Shown: positions 37,860 to 49,800 of the stretch, in pieces
Position numbering within the stretch: position 1 is the first letter of the stretch
How the letters are laid out: each line of letters opens with the position of its first letter
Assembly (NCBI GenBank): GCA_964036315.1
Contig: OZ038480.1
Span: 7,472,703 to 7,536,702, forward strand
From: Acanthosepion esculentum
Taxonomy: Eukaryota > Mollusca > Cephalopoda > Sepiida > Sepiidae
Length of the DNA stretch: 64,000 nt
Direction: 5' to 3'
Notes under the pieces: model-generated
Database searches by the model: none
What the model was told of the DNA's origin: nothing
What the model saw: only the letters and a program-made list of their open reading frames with translations
Position numbers and translations under genes: made by a program

Positions 37860-38125
37860 GGTATACGAATTTTCGGAGGTACCTATTTAAAAGCCATGAA
37901 GATTGAACAGTCGAGATATTCAAAATGGCTGCATACTTTCCGCACAGAAAGTGAAATCATCAATTCCAACTTAATCATAATTAAAAAAAAAAATATTTCC
38001 AGCCCTCACGGATCAACGTTTTCGAGCCTTCTGCTTAGTGAAGGCCTCCCAAAACGTGAATCACTTTCAATGAATTCCCAGGTGAGTTTGAAGCATCAGT
38101 ACCAACATTTTATCTACATTTCCCT

Positions 38126-38265
38126 TGTAGAGGACCGGGTGTGTTTGCATGCTGTTGTATTAGAAACACGTGTGTAACTCCTGGTAGAATATTAAAAGGC
38201 CCAACTACAAGAAAATTGTCGGACTCAAGTTAAGTCCAACTGAACATGTAAAGAAGACAAACAAG

Positions 38266-38326
<61 letters not shown>

Positions 38327-38670
38327 TATATATATATATAAACAAAGAAAGACCGACATATATATATATATATAAACAAATATATGTATTAAACAAAACA
38401 ATTTTACAATGGATATAGACAATAATATTTGTGTGTGTGAAATTTGTGTCTGTTCTTTGGTGAATGTTCGTATTTACATGTATGTTTGTATAATGTTCAT
38501 AGCGTTTCCCACAAATGGGAAGACGCGGATCTTCTAAGAGAGCTTACATTGTAGTCGCTGAAATGAAGAAATGAAAAAGAGAACGAGGCGAGAAGTCGCC
38601 CAGTATTTATAGTTTAGGGAGAATGACACCTAGTGACAATTTGGGAATGAAGGTGGAGCTAACTCCGACA
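38126..38670 (-). mobile_element. Solo LTR, family LTR-B copy 3
   Basis: 545 bp, the reference copy of the family. It is flanked by an exact 4-bp repeat, CCCT (38,122-38,125 and 38,671-38,674). On the minus strand it begins TGTCGGAGTTAGC and ends CGGTCCTCTACA. A TATA box (CTATAAATA, minus strand) lies at 38,604-38,612. (TA)n has expanded between about 38,269 and 38,372, within the block CGGTCTTGTTTGT...AAACAAATATAT that all copies share. Confidence 0.85.
38269..38372 (+). repeat. (TA)n runs inside LTR-B copy 3
   Basis: Three adjacent TA runs separated by short non-repeat pieces, one of them a partial duplication of the GACCGATATATA flank. Confidence 0.9.
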
Positions 38671-38924
38671 CCCTCACGGAAACATTCTCGAAAGCATTCG
38701 AATAGTTTCCGCTAATAATTACTTTACGGTGAGGTCCTATACACTTACTAAGATTAATTTAGTCTGGCACAAGGCAACAAATGGAGATCATCCACTGACG
38801 ATCGAAATCACTAAATAACAGTAAGACTATCTCACCAACCATTATCCCATAATGCAATAAACATATTAAAAAGGCATTTTTGTGATGAAAAAGATTCAGT
38901 TACTTTTAGAAGGTAAGTTAATGT

Positions 38925-39952
38925 TGTGACGAATGTAAGCCAACAACTAACACCCACCCCTTCCCACACCATAACCTAGGTTACATACGCGTAGGCGAAC
39001 GCTAAAATAGACCCAGCAGAGACAACATAAGAAAGAAGCAATACGATTGGCCAAGAACAACCAATCAGCTAGCAGAACATTTAGGCACCAAAAGAAGAGA
39101 CACACGAGGTGATTCGAAAAATCAGTATCTGGCCAGATCGTGACGGGTGAAGTCATATCAACCGCAACTCCGAGAAGTAAGCTGCGACCGCACATCCCCT
39201 GAGACAGAAAAGCGAACCAGACTGTTCCCAGTGCCGAGAACGTGAAGAGATCGTCCAGCGCAGTAGGCCATAGCAACTCTGAACGTAGTTACATAAAGAA
39301 GAAAATCCGGCTTCAGATCAGAAGTGAAAGATACGAACCAGATTGAAAATATAAACCCCGGTCATCAGAAGGAAAAAGAGAAGAAAGACTTTTATAACGA
39401 AACTGTCCCTTAAATCACAAAAGTTCTTGCACCCCTTCCCCGATATAGATTTAGCTCGCAACAGACACACGAAAATTATATTCATGCAAACACCATTACA
39501 CATGTATTACTTAGAATATTAATGAATGTCCTGTTATGTGTGTTGGGTCTTGCATTCGTCGTTGCTCATCATCATCTAAAGTTGGATAGAGACAATATTT
39601 CATACAACCCCCTCCCGCTATTGTTATTCGGTCCCTTCTTTTTGTTCATTAAATTATTATATATGTTAATGTCCATTGTTTCGTTCATCTTTGGTCTGAG
39701 GTCAGTTGAATGTGTTACTTAGGGAACCTGGAAACACTAAGTTCAATTAATTCTAATTGAACTAATATTTATTTTCTCTTAATAAAATCTTCGTCTATTC
39801 TGCCGATAATCCTTTAATCCAAATGAAGCAACCCTAATTCTACTCTAGGATACTTTAATACATTAATCAAAGAATAAAAAGGAATATTATCGTGGCAGGA
39901 TATATTGGTTATCTATCCCTGCGGTGGCAACGTCTTGGGGAGGTCTATGACA
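38925..39952 (+). mobile_element. Solo LTR (LTR-D)
   Basis: 1,028 bp starting TGTGACGAATGTAAG and ending GGTCTATGACA, with an exact 4-bp flanking repeat, ATGT (38,921-38,924 and 39,953-39,956). It has two inverted CCAAT boxes (GATTGGCC...AACCAATC, about 39,047-39,066), a TATA-like AATATAAACC near 39,348 and AATAAA at 39,781-39,786. This is the promoter-to-polyadenylation order expected of an LTR. The minus-strand open frame 38,947-39,276 lies inside it and is not a gene. Confidence 0.8.
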
Positions 39953-39956
39953 ATGT

Positions 39957-41489
39957 TTCTAATATAATTTAATCTTTAATAAATTTCCATATAACCTTAA
40001 AGTAATTCGTGGATATAAATCATGAGGAAGAATGGTCGGTTGGCTTTAATTGTGATATTCCATATTTCATAGGCGTTTAATTCCAGATTAAAATGCCTGC
40101 CTTGAAATGATTTGCATAGAAAGAAGATAATGAAAATCATATTCGAATAGATTAAGACTCAGTATTTTTTATGTGATTGAAAGACATGAACATTTTTGTT
40201 AAATAAATTACAACCACTGGAATACAGTCATTTGTAATTCTCTCTTCTTGTCAGTGGGAATGGACAAATCTTCGTCTTCACGACAGAAGCTTAGCCGGAT
40301 TGAATTTTGACAAATTAATTTCATGAAGACTGATGGGAGTTTTTCGCTTATAAACTTCGGTTCTGTCCGCAAATCCTTAACTAATTACGTAACATTTCGA
40401 AGTATTACAAATCGATACTTGGAGAAGATGCTAGCAGAGAAGGAGGCACATGGGGAAATAAAAACTAAACAAAAAGCTATTCTTTTTAGAATATAGCGTT
40501 TCTTGTGGCAGACCACGAATATCTTAGTATTTTATTTTTTTCTGTGGTAAATTATGGCATAAAATATGATTTAAAAACATTGTTCACATTTTTTGTCATA
40601 ATGTTCAAAAAGAGTTTTAAGAAAGGGACGCTTCTGTCAAGTAAACAGACATAGCTTTTTTAAAAAATTTTTTTATTGTTCCTTAAAAATTAATTTGCAG
40701 AAAACGAGGAAAGTGTTGAATATTTCTTATTATTTATTCAGTTATTGTTTATAAAAGTTGACACTATCCTTTATGCAAAATTCCCAAATCCAAAAGTATT
40801 TCAGGTGCTGGCATGCCTTTGCACAAATGGAAAATTTCAGAAAGCAATATGGCTACACGTTGCATCGTTATTGCGTTGCAGCCTTACAAATAAAATGCTG
40901 ACTTACTTTCAGCTTTCATTACATTTAACTGTAATCAGAATCCAAGTTTTGTTTTTGTTATTACATTGCACCGGATAAAGATAACACAATGAAGCAGTAA
41001 TATGTCGCTAGGAGTCGACATAGTCTTGATAAAACAGACATTAATCAGATAAGCTAGATCTCTCACTCTCTGCTTGTTCACTCCTTATATTTAGTGTGCA
41101 AAACATACTGTAGGGACACAGAAGGCGCTTATCTCCCTTTGGTGAGATCCCGTGGTCACATGACGAAGGCTCTGTGGCATCACTCTATACAATATCTCAA
41201 AGCGGGGGTCGATTCTCAGTACGTTAATAGCAACCAAACCAGACGGTTGCTTTCTTCTATTTTGGGCCTTTTGGCCAAGGCTGGGGCTAAATTCCCCCCT
41301 CTCCCCACCTTACAAGCACATGATGGCGTTTCCCTTTGGGGCGTGGATGAATCCGGCCTGTTTAAACCTTGAGTCTTCTCCAGGTCAGCAATATCTTCAA
41401 ATTATATCTAAGACATTTCCTTTTGTTCCTCCTTGTACTTTTTTTTGCTATGTAGATATATATGATATATTGTTCTCCACGTGGACATG
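39957..41489. other. Unassigned spacer
   Basis: The open frame at 41,094-41,372 (92 codons, plus) has higher GC than its surroundings and could be part of an unrecognised repeat. I cannot name a domain in it. Confidence 0.45.

Positions 41490-41558
<69 letters not shown>
41490..41558 (+). repeat. (TA)n microsatellite
   Basis: A perfect TA run. The Tyr-Ile open frames on both strands derive from it. Confidence 0.95.
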
Positions 41559-41560
<2 letters not shown>

Positions 41561-42304
41561 TTTTTGTATATCTTAGTGATATAAAAGTCTGCCAGAGAAC
41601 AAAGCATGTTTGTCATTCTTTTTCCTTTCAGCCATTCCGTTCTGTTCATGAGCTACGGTGTTGTTGTATCACGGATATAACAATGTCCATAACGAGATAA
41701 ATGCAAAAGGGAGAATAAATCTTTCTTCCCTAGATCTCCACTGTTACAATACAAATATGCCACAAGGGCAAAATTGGGATGGGGGGGCTGGTTTGAACTT
41801 GTCCTATCGATAACGTAGCTAACCTCAATCACTGACCCAATCGTTCGTATATTGTTCCTTTCAACAAAACATTTCATCTGCACAACACTGCCATACACAG
41901 ACACCATAATGCCACATGTATAGTCTTTGTGGAAGGCTGGGTTGATAAAAATCTAAATAAAATAATTCCCTAATGTTCGTGATGCAAAAAAAAAAAGACA
42001 TAACCAAACAACACTAGTGTTAGTAATAGGCATTCCACTGTCTAATCATGGCAGAGAAAACAGCTGGGCGAAAAATTTCTGCGATATTAATAAAATGATT
42101 TCCATGCACGGGTTCTACAATCACTCATACATTTAGACACGATAGCAATTACGAAAACACACGCTCGAAAACGAAGGATATCCCACAGTTACCAGAGACC
42201 TGCAATCCCTGTTACCTAAATGGGGAGGGGAAGGGGAATAAACCAAAGATAAAAATGGGGGCAAAAAAGTAAAGGGACGATGATCATCCATACCATAGCC
42301 TGGT

Positions 42305-43027
42305 CAGTGGTTTTCAACCAGGGATCCGCGGAACCCTAGCGTTCTGCCAGTAAAGCCCAGGGGTTCCGGTATGACTGGGTTAGCAGCTCATTTGTGGAAT
42401 TTGAGCCATCTGAAGAACAGTTTACATTAACAGAAGAAGAAGAACTTGCCAGTGTTTCAAGTGACAGAACATTAAAATTGAAGCATTTCTGAGCTTAGCC
42501 TTGATGCATTCTGGTTGCTGGTTAAAAAGGAATATCCTGCAATTGCCCAGAAAGCACTGCGCCTTCTTATGCGGTTTTCAACATCCGACTTGTGTGAATT
42601 TGGATTTTCAGCTCTGACAAGCATCAAGCGCAAGAAGCGAGCACAACTGCTGTCTGTGGAAGATGAACTTCGTGTGTGTCTGTCAAAAACACGACCCAAT
42701 ATTAAAGATTTGTGCAAGAAACATCAGGATCAAGTTTCTCATTGAATTTTTAATGAAAATAAATGTAATCCATTTAAACTGAAGTTTTTTAATACATGTG
42801 TAATAACCGTAGAAGCAAGATTAAAATTGCATATGGACGTATACAATATTTTTACAACTTGTCTTTGTATTTTTTTGTAAATAAATCTGAAGATGAGTAT
42901 TTTTATTTTATTTTAATAATTGAAAGCTTTTTTTTTGCATAAGACAATTTATTTATTGCAGGGGTTCCTCGATCCACTGGAATGTTTCCTTGTGGTTCCG
43001 CCCCAGCAAAAAGGTTGAAAACCACTG
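42305..43027 (+). mobile_element. Internally deleted hAT transposon
   Basis: 723 bp bounded by perfect 15-bp terminal inverted repeats, CAGTGGTTTTCAACC and GGTTGAAAACCACTG. This is the CAG(T/N)GGTT-type end of Charlie/ZBED-like hAT elements. The 8-bp flanks AGCCTGGT and CCCTAGGT agree at only four positions, so the target-site duplication is decayed or unproven. Only the C-terminal part of the transposase remains. It inserted into a minus-strand LINE and is younger than it. Confidence 0.85.
42400..42745 (+). pseudogene. hAT transposase C-terminal (dimerisation) fragment
   Basis: After a broken upstream piece (TLTEEEELASVSSDRTLKLK, ending at a stop near 42,490), an open frame runs to the stop at 42,743-42,745. 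It reads SLDAFWLLVKKEYPAIAQKA, FSTSDLCEFGFSALTSIK, QLLSVEDELRVCLS. This order matches the hAT C-terminal dimerisation domain (Pfam hAT family C-terminal). The DNA-binding BED finger and most of the RNase-H-like catalytic fold are deleted, so it cannot transpose itself. Confidence 0.8.
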
Positions 43028-43795
43028 CCCTAGGTAAATTAAATTCGGTGACTTAAATCAAAAGAAAAACGACTTACGCTAACTTAAACCGAGATGCTAA
43101 ATGTTTAAATCAGTCGACCAATATTCTCATTCCCAGGTCACCTCCAGGTGCCGCTCTAAATGATCCTCTCTCAAGCAAACCAAACACGAAACATTCAACC
43201 ACCTTTCGCTGACTTTTAATGAAGAGAGTCACATTCTTTCCACTCTAATTGTGCCTTAAAGCTGGTGCTTAAACAGGATTAGTTGAGAAGAGGAAAATTT
43301 CCCACCTCCATAAAATTCCTTCTATCCCGTCGCCCAAAACACGCCTCGTATGACGCCAAGTAAACACAAGAACACATCGTGTACATTCATCTTCAGCTGC
43401 GGCACAACATTGCTACAAGCGGAACTGACCTCAAGGACAAAAAACTTTCCGCCCAGGATGCGAACCATGTAATTTTCAATCAGTTCGCACAACGGCGGTA
43501 CAGTGAAAGATTTGCTCGAAGGTCACAAACGCCTCACAGCAGCACACGCACTTTGGCGTAATTGCCAGCCCCGCTGCACAGAGCTTTCTGCCGACCCAGA
43601 AGACCTTCCATAACACCAGCCAGGTGAGTGATGCCTCGTCGTTATTGAGATACCGCCACCGTTACGCCCAAGCCACAGAAAGCGAAACTCCTCATTCGTC
43701 AAACCGAGTTCATCCCTTAGAGTATCTCGAGTGCTCCCCACCAATCGCACTAAAACACGATATAATGCCTTAGGAGACAAGAGTCGGGAATCGGA

Positions 43796-44115
43796 GAGGC
43801 CTTTCTTTAACTAGTGTGAAGGGTTTCAGAGCAAATCGACTCTCGCGATAGAAGGAGTATTCGGCCCGAGGAGTACGTCGGGCCTCCTCCTGATCATCAT
43901 GCACACTTCTCAAAGACGGAAATGGTTACTTAGCGTCTTCATTCCACATTGGTGTTACTGAAATAAATTATAAACGTGTTATATTAACACCGTTGCCACG
44001 TTTGCTTCATTTACCAGTGCAATTTTAACATAGGAAGAGTTGGGAAGGCCAAGCTCGCGTAAATATTTGAAAAAAGGCCTTGAAGAAAAAGTTAAGAAGC
44101 ACTGGTTTACATGCA
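43796..44115. other. Unassigned spacer
   Basis: A GC-rich inverted pair, TTCGGCCCGAGGAG and CGGGCCTCCTCC, lies near 43,860-43,890. Otherwise I see nothing. Confidence 0.45.
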
Positions 44116-44990
44116 ATGCGCATTCGGAGCAACATCGGTTCTCGAACGTTTCAAATGTTGAACAAATCGGTTTTCAAATAGAAAATTCGAAATGAAAATG
44201 TCTCGTTTATCGAATAGAATTTCGGTTTTTGAACAACATTACCGAACCGAGTTAACCCGAACAGAATCATTTCTTAATCGACCGCCATGTTGTATACATT
44301 CGTGTGTTGTGCTGTGCTTTTCTTTTCCATTTTTTGCTGTACTGTGACATTTTTTTCTCTTCATTAGTCCTTAGTCATGGCTCCAAAGAAAGCTAGCAGT
44401 GATGCTGGTAAAGAAAAAAAGAAAAGTTAAGAAAAAAACAATTGTTGATGATATTGTCTTTATGATGATGATGATGATATTGTCTCTATGATGATGATGA
44501 TGATATTGTCTCTATGATGATGATGATATTGTCTTTATGATGATGATGATATTGTCTCTGTGATGATGATGATATTGTCTCTTCCTACTCAGTTTCATAT
44601 GTCAAAAGCAACGATCTATACTATTCTTATAAATAAAGAGACAATCATGTCTTTCGTTCCCCTGTTCAAACAACACCATCTCCCCTTCCACTTACACTAT
44701 CAACTTTCCTACATGCAGGTACGGTAAAATTAAAGTGTTCGTCTATATTTTGTGTTAGTATTGGATTTTTTTCCCTTAGATTTAATGACTTTCATTAGTT
44801 TTGTATATAAACTTGTGCACAAAGTACTGTTGTTAAAGTTTAAATAAGCAATCATCTTGGGACCAGGAACGGATTAATCCATTTTGCATTGATTTCAATT
44901 GGAAAATAGTTTCGGTTTACGAACATTTCGGGTTACGAACGGGCTTCAGGAACGAATTAAATTCGTGAACCGAGGTTTCACAGTATAATA
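44116..44990 (+). mobile_element. Pogo/Tigger-like transposon remnant
   Basis: The left part has CATCGGTTCTCGAACGTTTC. The right part, read in reverse, has CTGTGAAACCTCGGTTCACG, giving diverged inverted ends of the type seen in Tigger-like elements, next to TA. After the left end an ATG at 44,377 starts MAPKKASSDAGKEKKK and shifts out of frame at an A run. The rest of the transposase is replaced by a minisatellite and unrelated sequence. The left boundary is approximate. Confidence 0.55.
44437..44582 (+). repeat. ATGATGATATTGTCTCT-type minisatellite
   Basis: Five units of about 27-30 bp, each (ATG)n-ATATTGTCT, with varying numbers of ATG triplets. It begins exactly where the Tigger-like N-terminal coding piece (GTTGATGATATTGTC) ends, so it may have grown out of that sequence. 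Confidence 0.85.
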
Positions 44991-45070
44991 AACATTATCC
45001 CTTTCTATCTTTCTTTCTCTCTATCTACTACATTGAGCTTGCATAAATTGAAAAAAAAACAATAATATAC

Positions 45071-45724
45071 AGTGCTGTTCGATAAAAGTGACTCATCTGA
45101 TTTTTATAACTAAAAATATTTTTTGTCTATTGTTTTTGGGGTTAAAATAATTTTTAATCTTACTAATATAAAGACCCCTTCCCGACCACATAGGAAAAAA
45201 GTTTATTCACCCTAAGGTATTCTATTGATAATTATAAATTTGGATATAAATGAGATTCAGGAAAAAACTCTGTGCAAAAAAAGTAACTCAGGTATCGCAT
45301 TCTAATGATTAAACTGGTAAATTTAAAGAGCTTTTGACAAAATATTGAAAACTATTTTACAATATACTCAGAACAATATTCTAGAGAATTCTAGAACAGC
45401 TTAAATTAAATCTAGAGTATTCCAGAATATTCCAGAAAGCCTCATACAGTATAAAAACAGCTTGAAATAGCCACTCAATAGCCAAGAAATTGCAGCCAGT
45501 CTAAGCGAAGAGCAAGGTGTTAGTCTTACCACTTCAACAGTCCGTCGGTGGCTGTTAGAACAAGGCTACAAATCTTGTACACGGAGGTTTAAGCCGCTAA
45601 TAAGCAAAGCCAACAAAACCAAGAGACTTGAATGGGCTCACCATTACAAAAATGTCACCCTAGAAGACTGGAAGAAGTTGAGCTAAATTCAAAGGATAAG
45701 GTGAGTCACTTTTATTGGACAGCA

Positions 45725-45727
<3 letters not shown>
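45071..45727 (+). mobile_element. Internally deleted Tc1/mariner element
   Basis: 657 bp with 26-bp terminal inverted repeats that differ at two positions (CAGTGCTGTTCGATAAAAGT at left; reverse complement CAGTGCTGTCCAATAAAAGT at right). TA precedes the left end. At the right end the TA is blurred by an adjoining (TA)n run. It retains only a short helix-turn-helix-like part of the transposase. Confidence 0.85.
45476..45687 (+). pseudogene. Tc1-like transposase fragment
   Basis: The open frame reads SQEIAASLSEEQGVSL, then STVRRWLLEQGYKSCTRRFK, then KANKTKRLEWAHHYKNVT and LEDWKK before a stop. This is the second helix-turn-helix and following linker of Tc1-like transposases (S-T-V-R-R-W-L, then R-L-x-W-A). 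The DDE catalytic domain is absent and no start codon is present in this frame. A deletion derivative that could only move if helped by a full element. Confidence 0.75.

Positions 45728-45818
<91 letters not shown>
45728..45818 (+). repeat. Compound (TA)n(TG)n microsatellite
   Basis: It abuts the right end of the Tc1-like element and precedes the foldback repeat, as (TG)n does at 27,014-27,161. Confidence 0.95.
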
Positions 45819-45819
<1 letters not shown>

Positions 45820-45825
45820 CTCTCT

Positions 45826-46045
45826 GAATTTCTAGGATGAGGAATTATCATTATTTACACTATTTATATTCGGACTATTATCCGCATCTTTGTTGTTGTT
45901 ATCACAACGTTTCGGCCTACATCTGGTATATATCGATCAGGCTAACGACAGAGAATTAAGAAACTGAACCCTTTATTTAATCTACGGGGGTAGACTGTTC
46001 TCGTTCCACTCTCCATGTCTCGGGATATCTCGTCTAGTTCTTATT
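45826..46045 (+). mobile_element. Foldback repeat, copy 2 (single arm)
   Basis: Shares ATGAGGAATTATCATTAT, then GGACTATTATCCGCATCTTT, then AACGTTTCGGCC, then AACCCTTTATTTAATCTACG and GATATCTCGTCT with the reverse complement of 27,240-27,500. The second arm is missing. The hammerhead-like core here is mutated (CTGATCGA on the minus strand). Confidence 0.65.
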
Positions 46046-46054
46046 TTTAGTACT

Positions 46055-46180
46055 GCTCAGTTATTGATCGCCCGTTTCCACTGAGTTCAAGTAAACACTG
46101 CTCGGCCCAGGGATTGAACTCGCAATTATTATGTCCCCAAATTCCCTAACCAACGCTGTAATCTAGGCATTTGTTCCGTA
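46055..46180 (-). mobile_element. tRNA-derived SINE of a second type
   Basis: The minus strand reads GCGTTGGTTAGGGAATTTGG (A-box-like) and, about 30 bp on, GCGAGTTCAATCCCTGGG (B-box-like). The spacing fits a tRNA-derived pol III promoter. The body differs from the SINE family at 6,035. Confidence 0.5.
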
Positions 46181-47052
46181 GCTGTAATGTTACCGCCATT
46201 GGTAAACTAGTATTTTATTGAAACAACACAGAATCAAAAATAGTTCGATCAGATTGTCACAGACGGATAGAAAATCTTTCCCTGTTTCGTTCATTTACGC
46301 ATGCGCGTTCCCACATACACACATATATACGCGCGTGCGCACACACACACACGCGCGCATATATATATGTGTGTCTTTTAAAGTTATCTTCATAAATCTG
46401 ACTTCAATGAATAAAAGCCTTATTTACAGCATTATTATTGTCAATATCGCCACATGGCTTAAAGTTCGAGTCTAAAGAATTGCAAACCGACTTAATTTCA
46501 TGAACTGAGATATGTTCAAGATTAGTATGAGTCATATTAGTATGAGTCATATTACAGCCAAGCAAAGCGTTGCTTGTGTGTGCCATGATACAAATACAAT
46601 AAACAAAATAAACAGAGTTTTGGTAATTTTTGATCATTGTGAAAAAGGGGTAAAATAAAAAAGTGATCTTTTTGTCAACTGATGTCAGAATCGCAACAGA
46701 TATCACTGACCTACACGTTTTGATGCAATCCAAAATTATCCTTTTACTTACCTCAGTTTGGCACGCTGCGGCCCAAAGTCAAGTCAGTTTTTTCTAGTTC
46801 GCTCAACATTTTACTGGACAAATATTGTATGTTTTTCTAAAAATGATTATTTATAATCAAAGTTCTCATAATATTTAAATTAATTCTGAATGCCACCTGC
46901 AACAAAAAAAAGGAACATTATTGAATTTCTGATTGCTCAAACGTCTAACTTTTATATTATGATAATGACGTATGCTAAAGACAATGTAATTGTATTGTTC
47001 TAAGTTATGAGGTGAAACATTATAAAATCGTTGGATTCACTCCGCATGGTGT
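46181..47052. other. Unassigned spacer
   Basis: A (CA)n-rich patch lies at 46,314-46,373. The minus-strand open frame 46,404-46,733 (109 codons) has no recognisable domain. Confidence 0.45.
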
Positions 47053-47910
47053 TGTGGAATCTTCCACATTAGCCTTTCACAAAGATGTATTCTTCCCTAA
47101 AAAAAGCCTTAACCAATCATCACTTCGTTTCTGTAAATTCAATTTTCTATTGGTTAAGAAACACTAAATTGTAGCGAAGGCGAAACAAATCTTTTTGCCC
47201 GCCGAGATCCCTGGAGCCGATTTTGATACACCAAAGTCTATAAAAACAACCGCATGACTCAATTCAGTCAGTCAATCATCGAGTTTCATGAGATGCTACC
47301 AAACTCCACGCGTGTCAATTCACTGACTCAACATCACTTCAAAATTCTCAACAAACTCAACACAGTACTCAATCAACCATTGCCCGCGTGGTAATCAACA
47401 TCTACAATTGACTTTAAAAGTGAATGTTTTCACTACACAAAAAGTAATTGTATTTTTCATCAATTTAGCCTATCAGTTAAAGGCAAACATCTCTTCACCA
47501 CTTTAATTCTAACTCATAAATAACACACGCATACACACTAGCATTTGAACGAACACATTTAATATCTTTCTTTGCAGAAATCAAATTATTTAAATTTTTC
47601 TAACAAATCAAAACCATTAACTTTTATTGACCAAATTTCTGCATGAACATTCTTCATAACCTTGTCTCAATTGCCACAATCAACAAACATTCTGTTATCC
47701 TTGCATGTATATCTATTGTATGTATAAAAATCTCTTTATTGTTGGATCTCTAACCACTGTGTTTTTAGTAATTTCTTGCAATGCAAATTGTCCTTATATT
47801 CTTTGTTTGATCTACGTGTTGTGGGATAATGCATAATAAGCATGCATAATCTTTACCTTACATAAAATTTACCTTCTGATACATTTTCACTCAGCATACA
47901 ACCGGCAACA
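47053..47910 (+). mobile_element. Solo LTR, family LTR-A copy 3
   Basis: 858 bp starting TGTGGAATCTTCCACA and ending CCGGCAACA, with an exact 4-bp flanking repeat, GTGT (47,049-47,052 and 47,911-47,914). A TATA box TATAAAAA lies at 47,239-47,246. Two CCAAT boxes in opposite orientation are further apart than in copies 1 and 2 (about 47,112 and 47,152). The distal TTGTTGTGGGATAAT...CCTTCTGATA block matches copy 1. Confidence 0.85.
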
Positions 47911-47914
47911 GTGT

Positions 47915-48999
47915 GTAGTAAGCATTTGTGATAAAAACTTGGATTTGTCAACGATCTAATTTAATTTGTTTGCAAGGTTCCGCCAAGACATTAAAATTCT
48001 TATGGAAGAACGGTATCAATGAAGATGGGATAAAAGAATAATGGCTGACTACTGTTGGAAGGTAAAATGGAATAAATCTACTAAGACTTCGCGAAAATCA
48101 AATAAGTGAAAATTCTTGCCATAACTACCAATTACGCTCAATATTCGAATTTGAATCATTGCTAGATTCCTTTCGTATTTCGGAAGTTGTTTTTTTTTTC
48201 ACCATTAAGATTGTATTTAAGCTTCAAAGAAGCATTTTCTCTTCACATTTAAAGTGACCGAACTTAATCATGACGCTTTTTAAGCAGGACATTTTATTAT
48301 GGAGCAATCCCACTCACAAAAAAAAAAACCAAATATCTAAAGCTGGTAGGAAATGAATGTTATAGTTGGATTCAACAAAGAAAAATTGTTTAAAATTGTT
48401 CAAAATTAACCCAAACATCCTATGCATAATTAAAATAAATTATAGGCCTGTATAATAAATCCAATGAGAATTTATCTTTCCTCCTCAATAAATCATCTAT
48501 TTTGTCATGAAGAAGAGACTTGCGTGTTCCCTTCGGTAGTATTAACCTGTAACAGAATCACACATTACGGTAAGGTCAAGAATAAGAAAAAGCCGATTTA
48601 CAAGGGACATCAGCGACAGACAAAGCTTTTTCGAACTCAGTGACTGTGAAAGCAGATGAAGTCAGCAACAGGTCACTATCAGTTCAAATCATCTTAAAAT
48701 ATTGTCGCCATTAAAATAGATTTATCAGTGAAGTAGTGTTTGATTCCAGGAATGAAACATAAAGTAGATGTTAAGTAAATACACACACGGGCGTGTTGGT
48801 TGCGTGGGGGTCAGCATGAAACGTTTTCAAGTTTTTTGGGTCAACTAATCCCAATGAGAGGAATTTCGGAAGTAACAGCAAATCTCCAAGTCAAGAGATG
48901 ATGCCAAGAATTAGAAGCCAAGAAAAAACGGGAAGAGAATAAAAGACAATTAACTTTCAATCTGCTCTTTGTAACACTCTCTCTCTTTCTCTCTCTCTA

Positions 49000-49031
<32 letters not shown>

Positions 49032-49800
49032 GCACTTTATATGCCATTTCTCGTCAAGATGTGAGTGGCCCTGGCTCTGTGAAACATTCTTTATTTTGTT
49101 GTTTTTAGCACTAATTCTTCTTTACGACCGCTCTTTATGTGTTCCTTGGTTTCTTTGTCGGTATTGACAAGTTTGATTCTTTTCTCGGCTTCTTTTGCTT
49201 TCGCCACGCCATCTTGTGCGTTTTATTCTCCATGCCGTTTTACGTTTTAATTTCAACTTTCTCTTTCTGTTTGCTATAAAAAGTTTCTTTGTGAAGTTCT
49301 ATTCTCCTTAAAACTCTTTTCACATCGCAGACATTTGCCAAGCTGTTGCTTGTATTGATCATATAAAATCACATCACAGACACTTTAGATCTTTTCTTCG
49401 ATTGATTTTCAACGTTTCTTTTCCATCATTCGAAATGGAATAGTAACTTTTGAGGGCAACAGTTCCGAAGAATTAAATGAAAAGAGAAGAGAGTAAAATG
49501 AAAGGTAGAAATAACCAAATCCCGAGCTGTCATCTGGAACTACGTTTTGAATGTGGAAGAATGTCCAAAGCTAAGATTGAACTCATAAGTACCCCGGCCG
49601 GGAAGTCTAGCAATGAATCAACGCGATGCAATCATAATCATACTTGATAATCTATCTTTGATAAATAATTACTTAATTCAGTAGCGGTAATTATTAGATC
49701 TATTATAATTCAATGAGCTCTAAACAGTAGAAAGAACTTTGTCTTAGGATTTGTTTTCATTTCGAAATGCTTAATGTCTTAATAGAATTGAAGAGATATT
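47915..49800. other. Unassigned spacer
   Basis: Apart from a (TC)n(AC)n run at 48,978-49,031, nothing is recognisable. No open frame above ~60 codons stands out. Confidence 0.5.

Larger units (their letters stand above)
41736..43795 (-). mobile_element. LINE with zf-RVT-type finger, split by a hAT element
   Basis: On the minus strand, coding starts near 43,780 (ALYRVLVRLVGSTRDTLRDE, LGLTNEEF). It shifts frame at ~43,650 to YLNNDEASLTWLVL and WVGRKLCAAGLAITPKC, then loses the finger. The 3' end near 41,750 reads GCCCTTGTGGCATATTTGTA, which parallels the LINE 3' ends at 49,840 and 52,480. A hAT transposon (42,305-43,027) interrupts its 3' half. It is the same subfamily as the copy at 49,820-51,055. 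Confidence 0.65.

Noticed and set aside
38947..39276. 109-codon Trp/Cys-rich minus-strand frame resembling a membrane protein
   Set aside because: It lies wholly within the solo LTR-D on the antisense strand.
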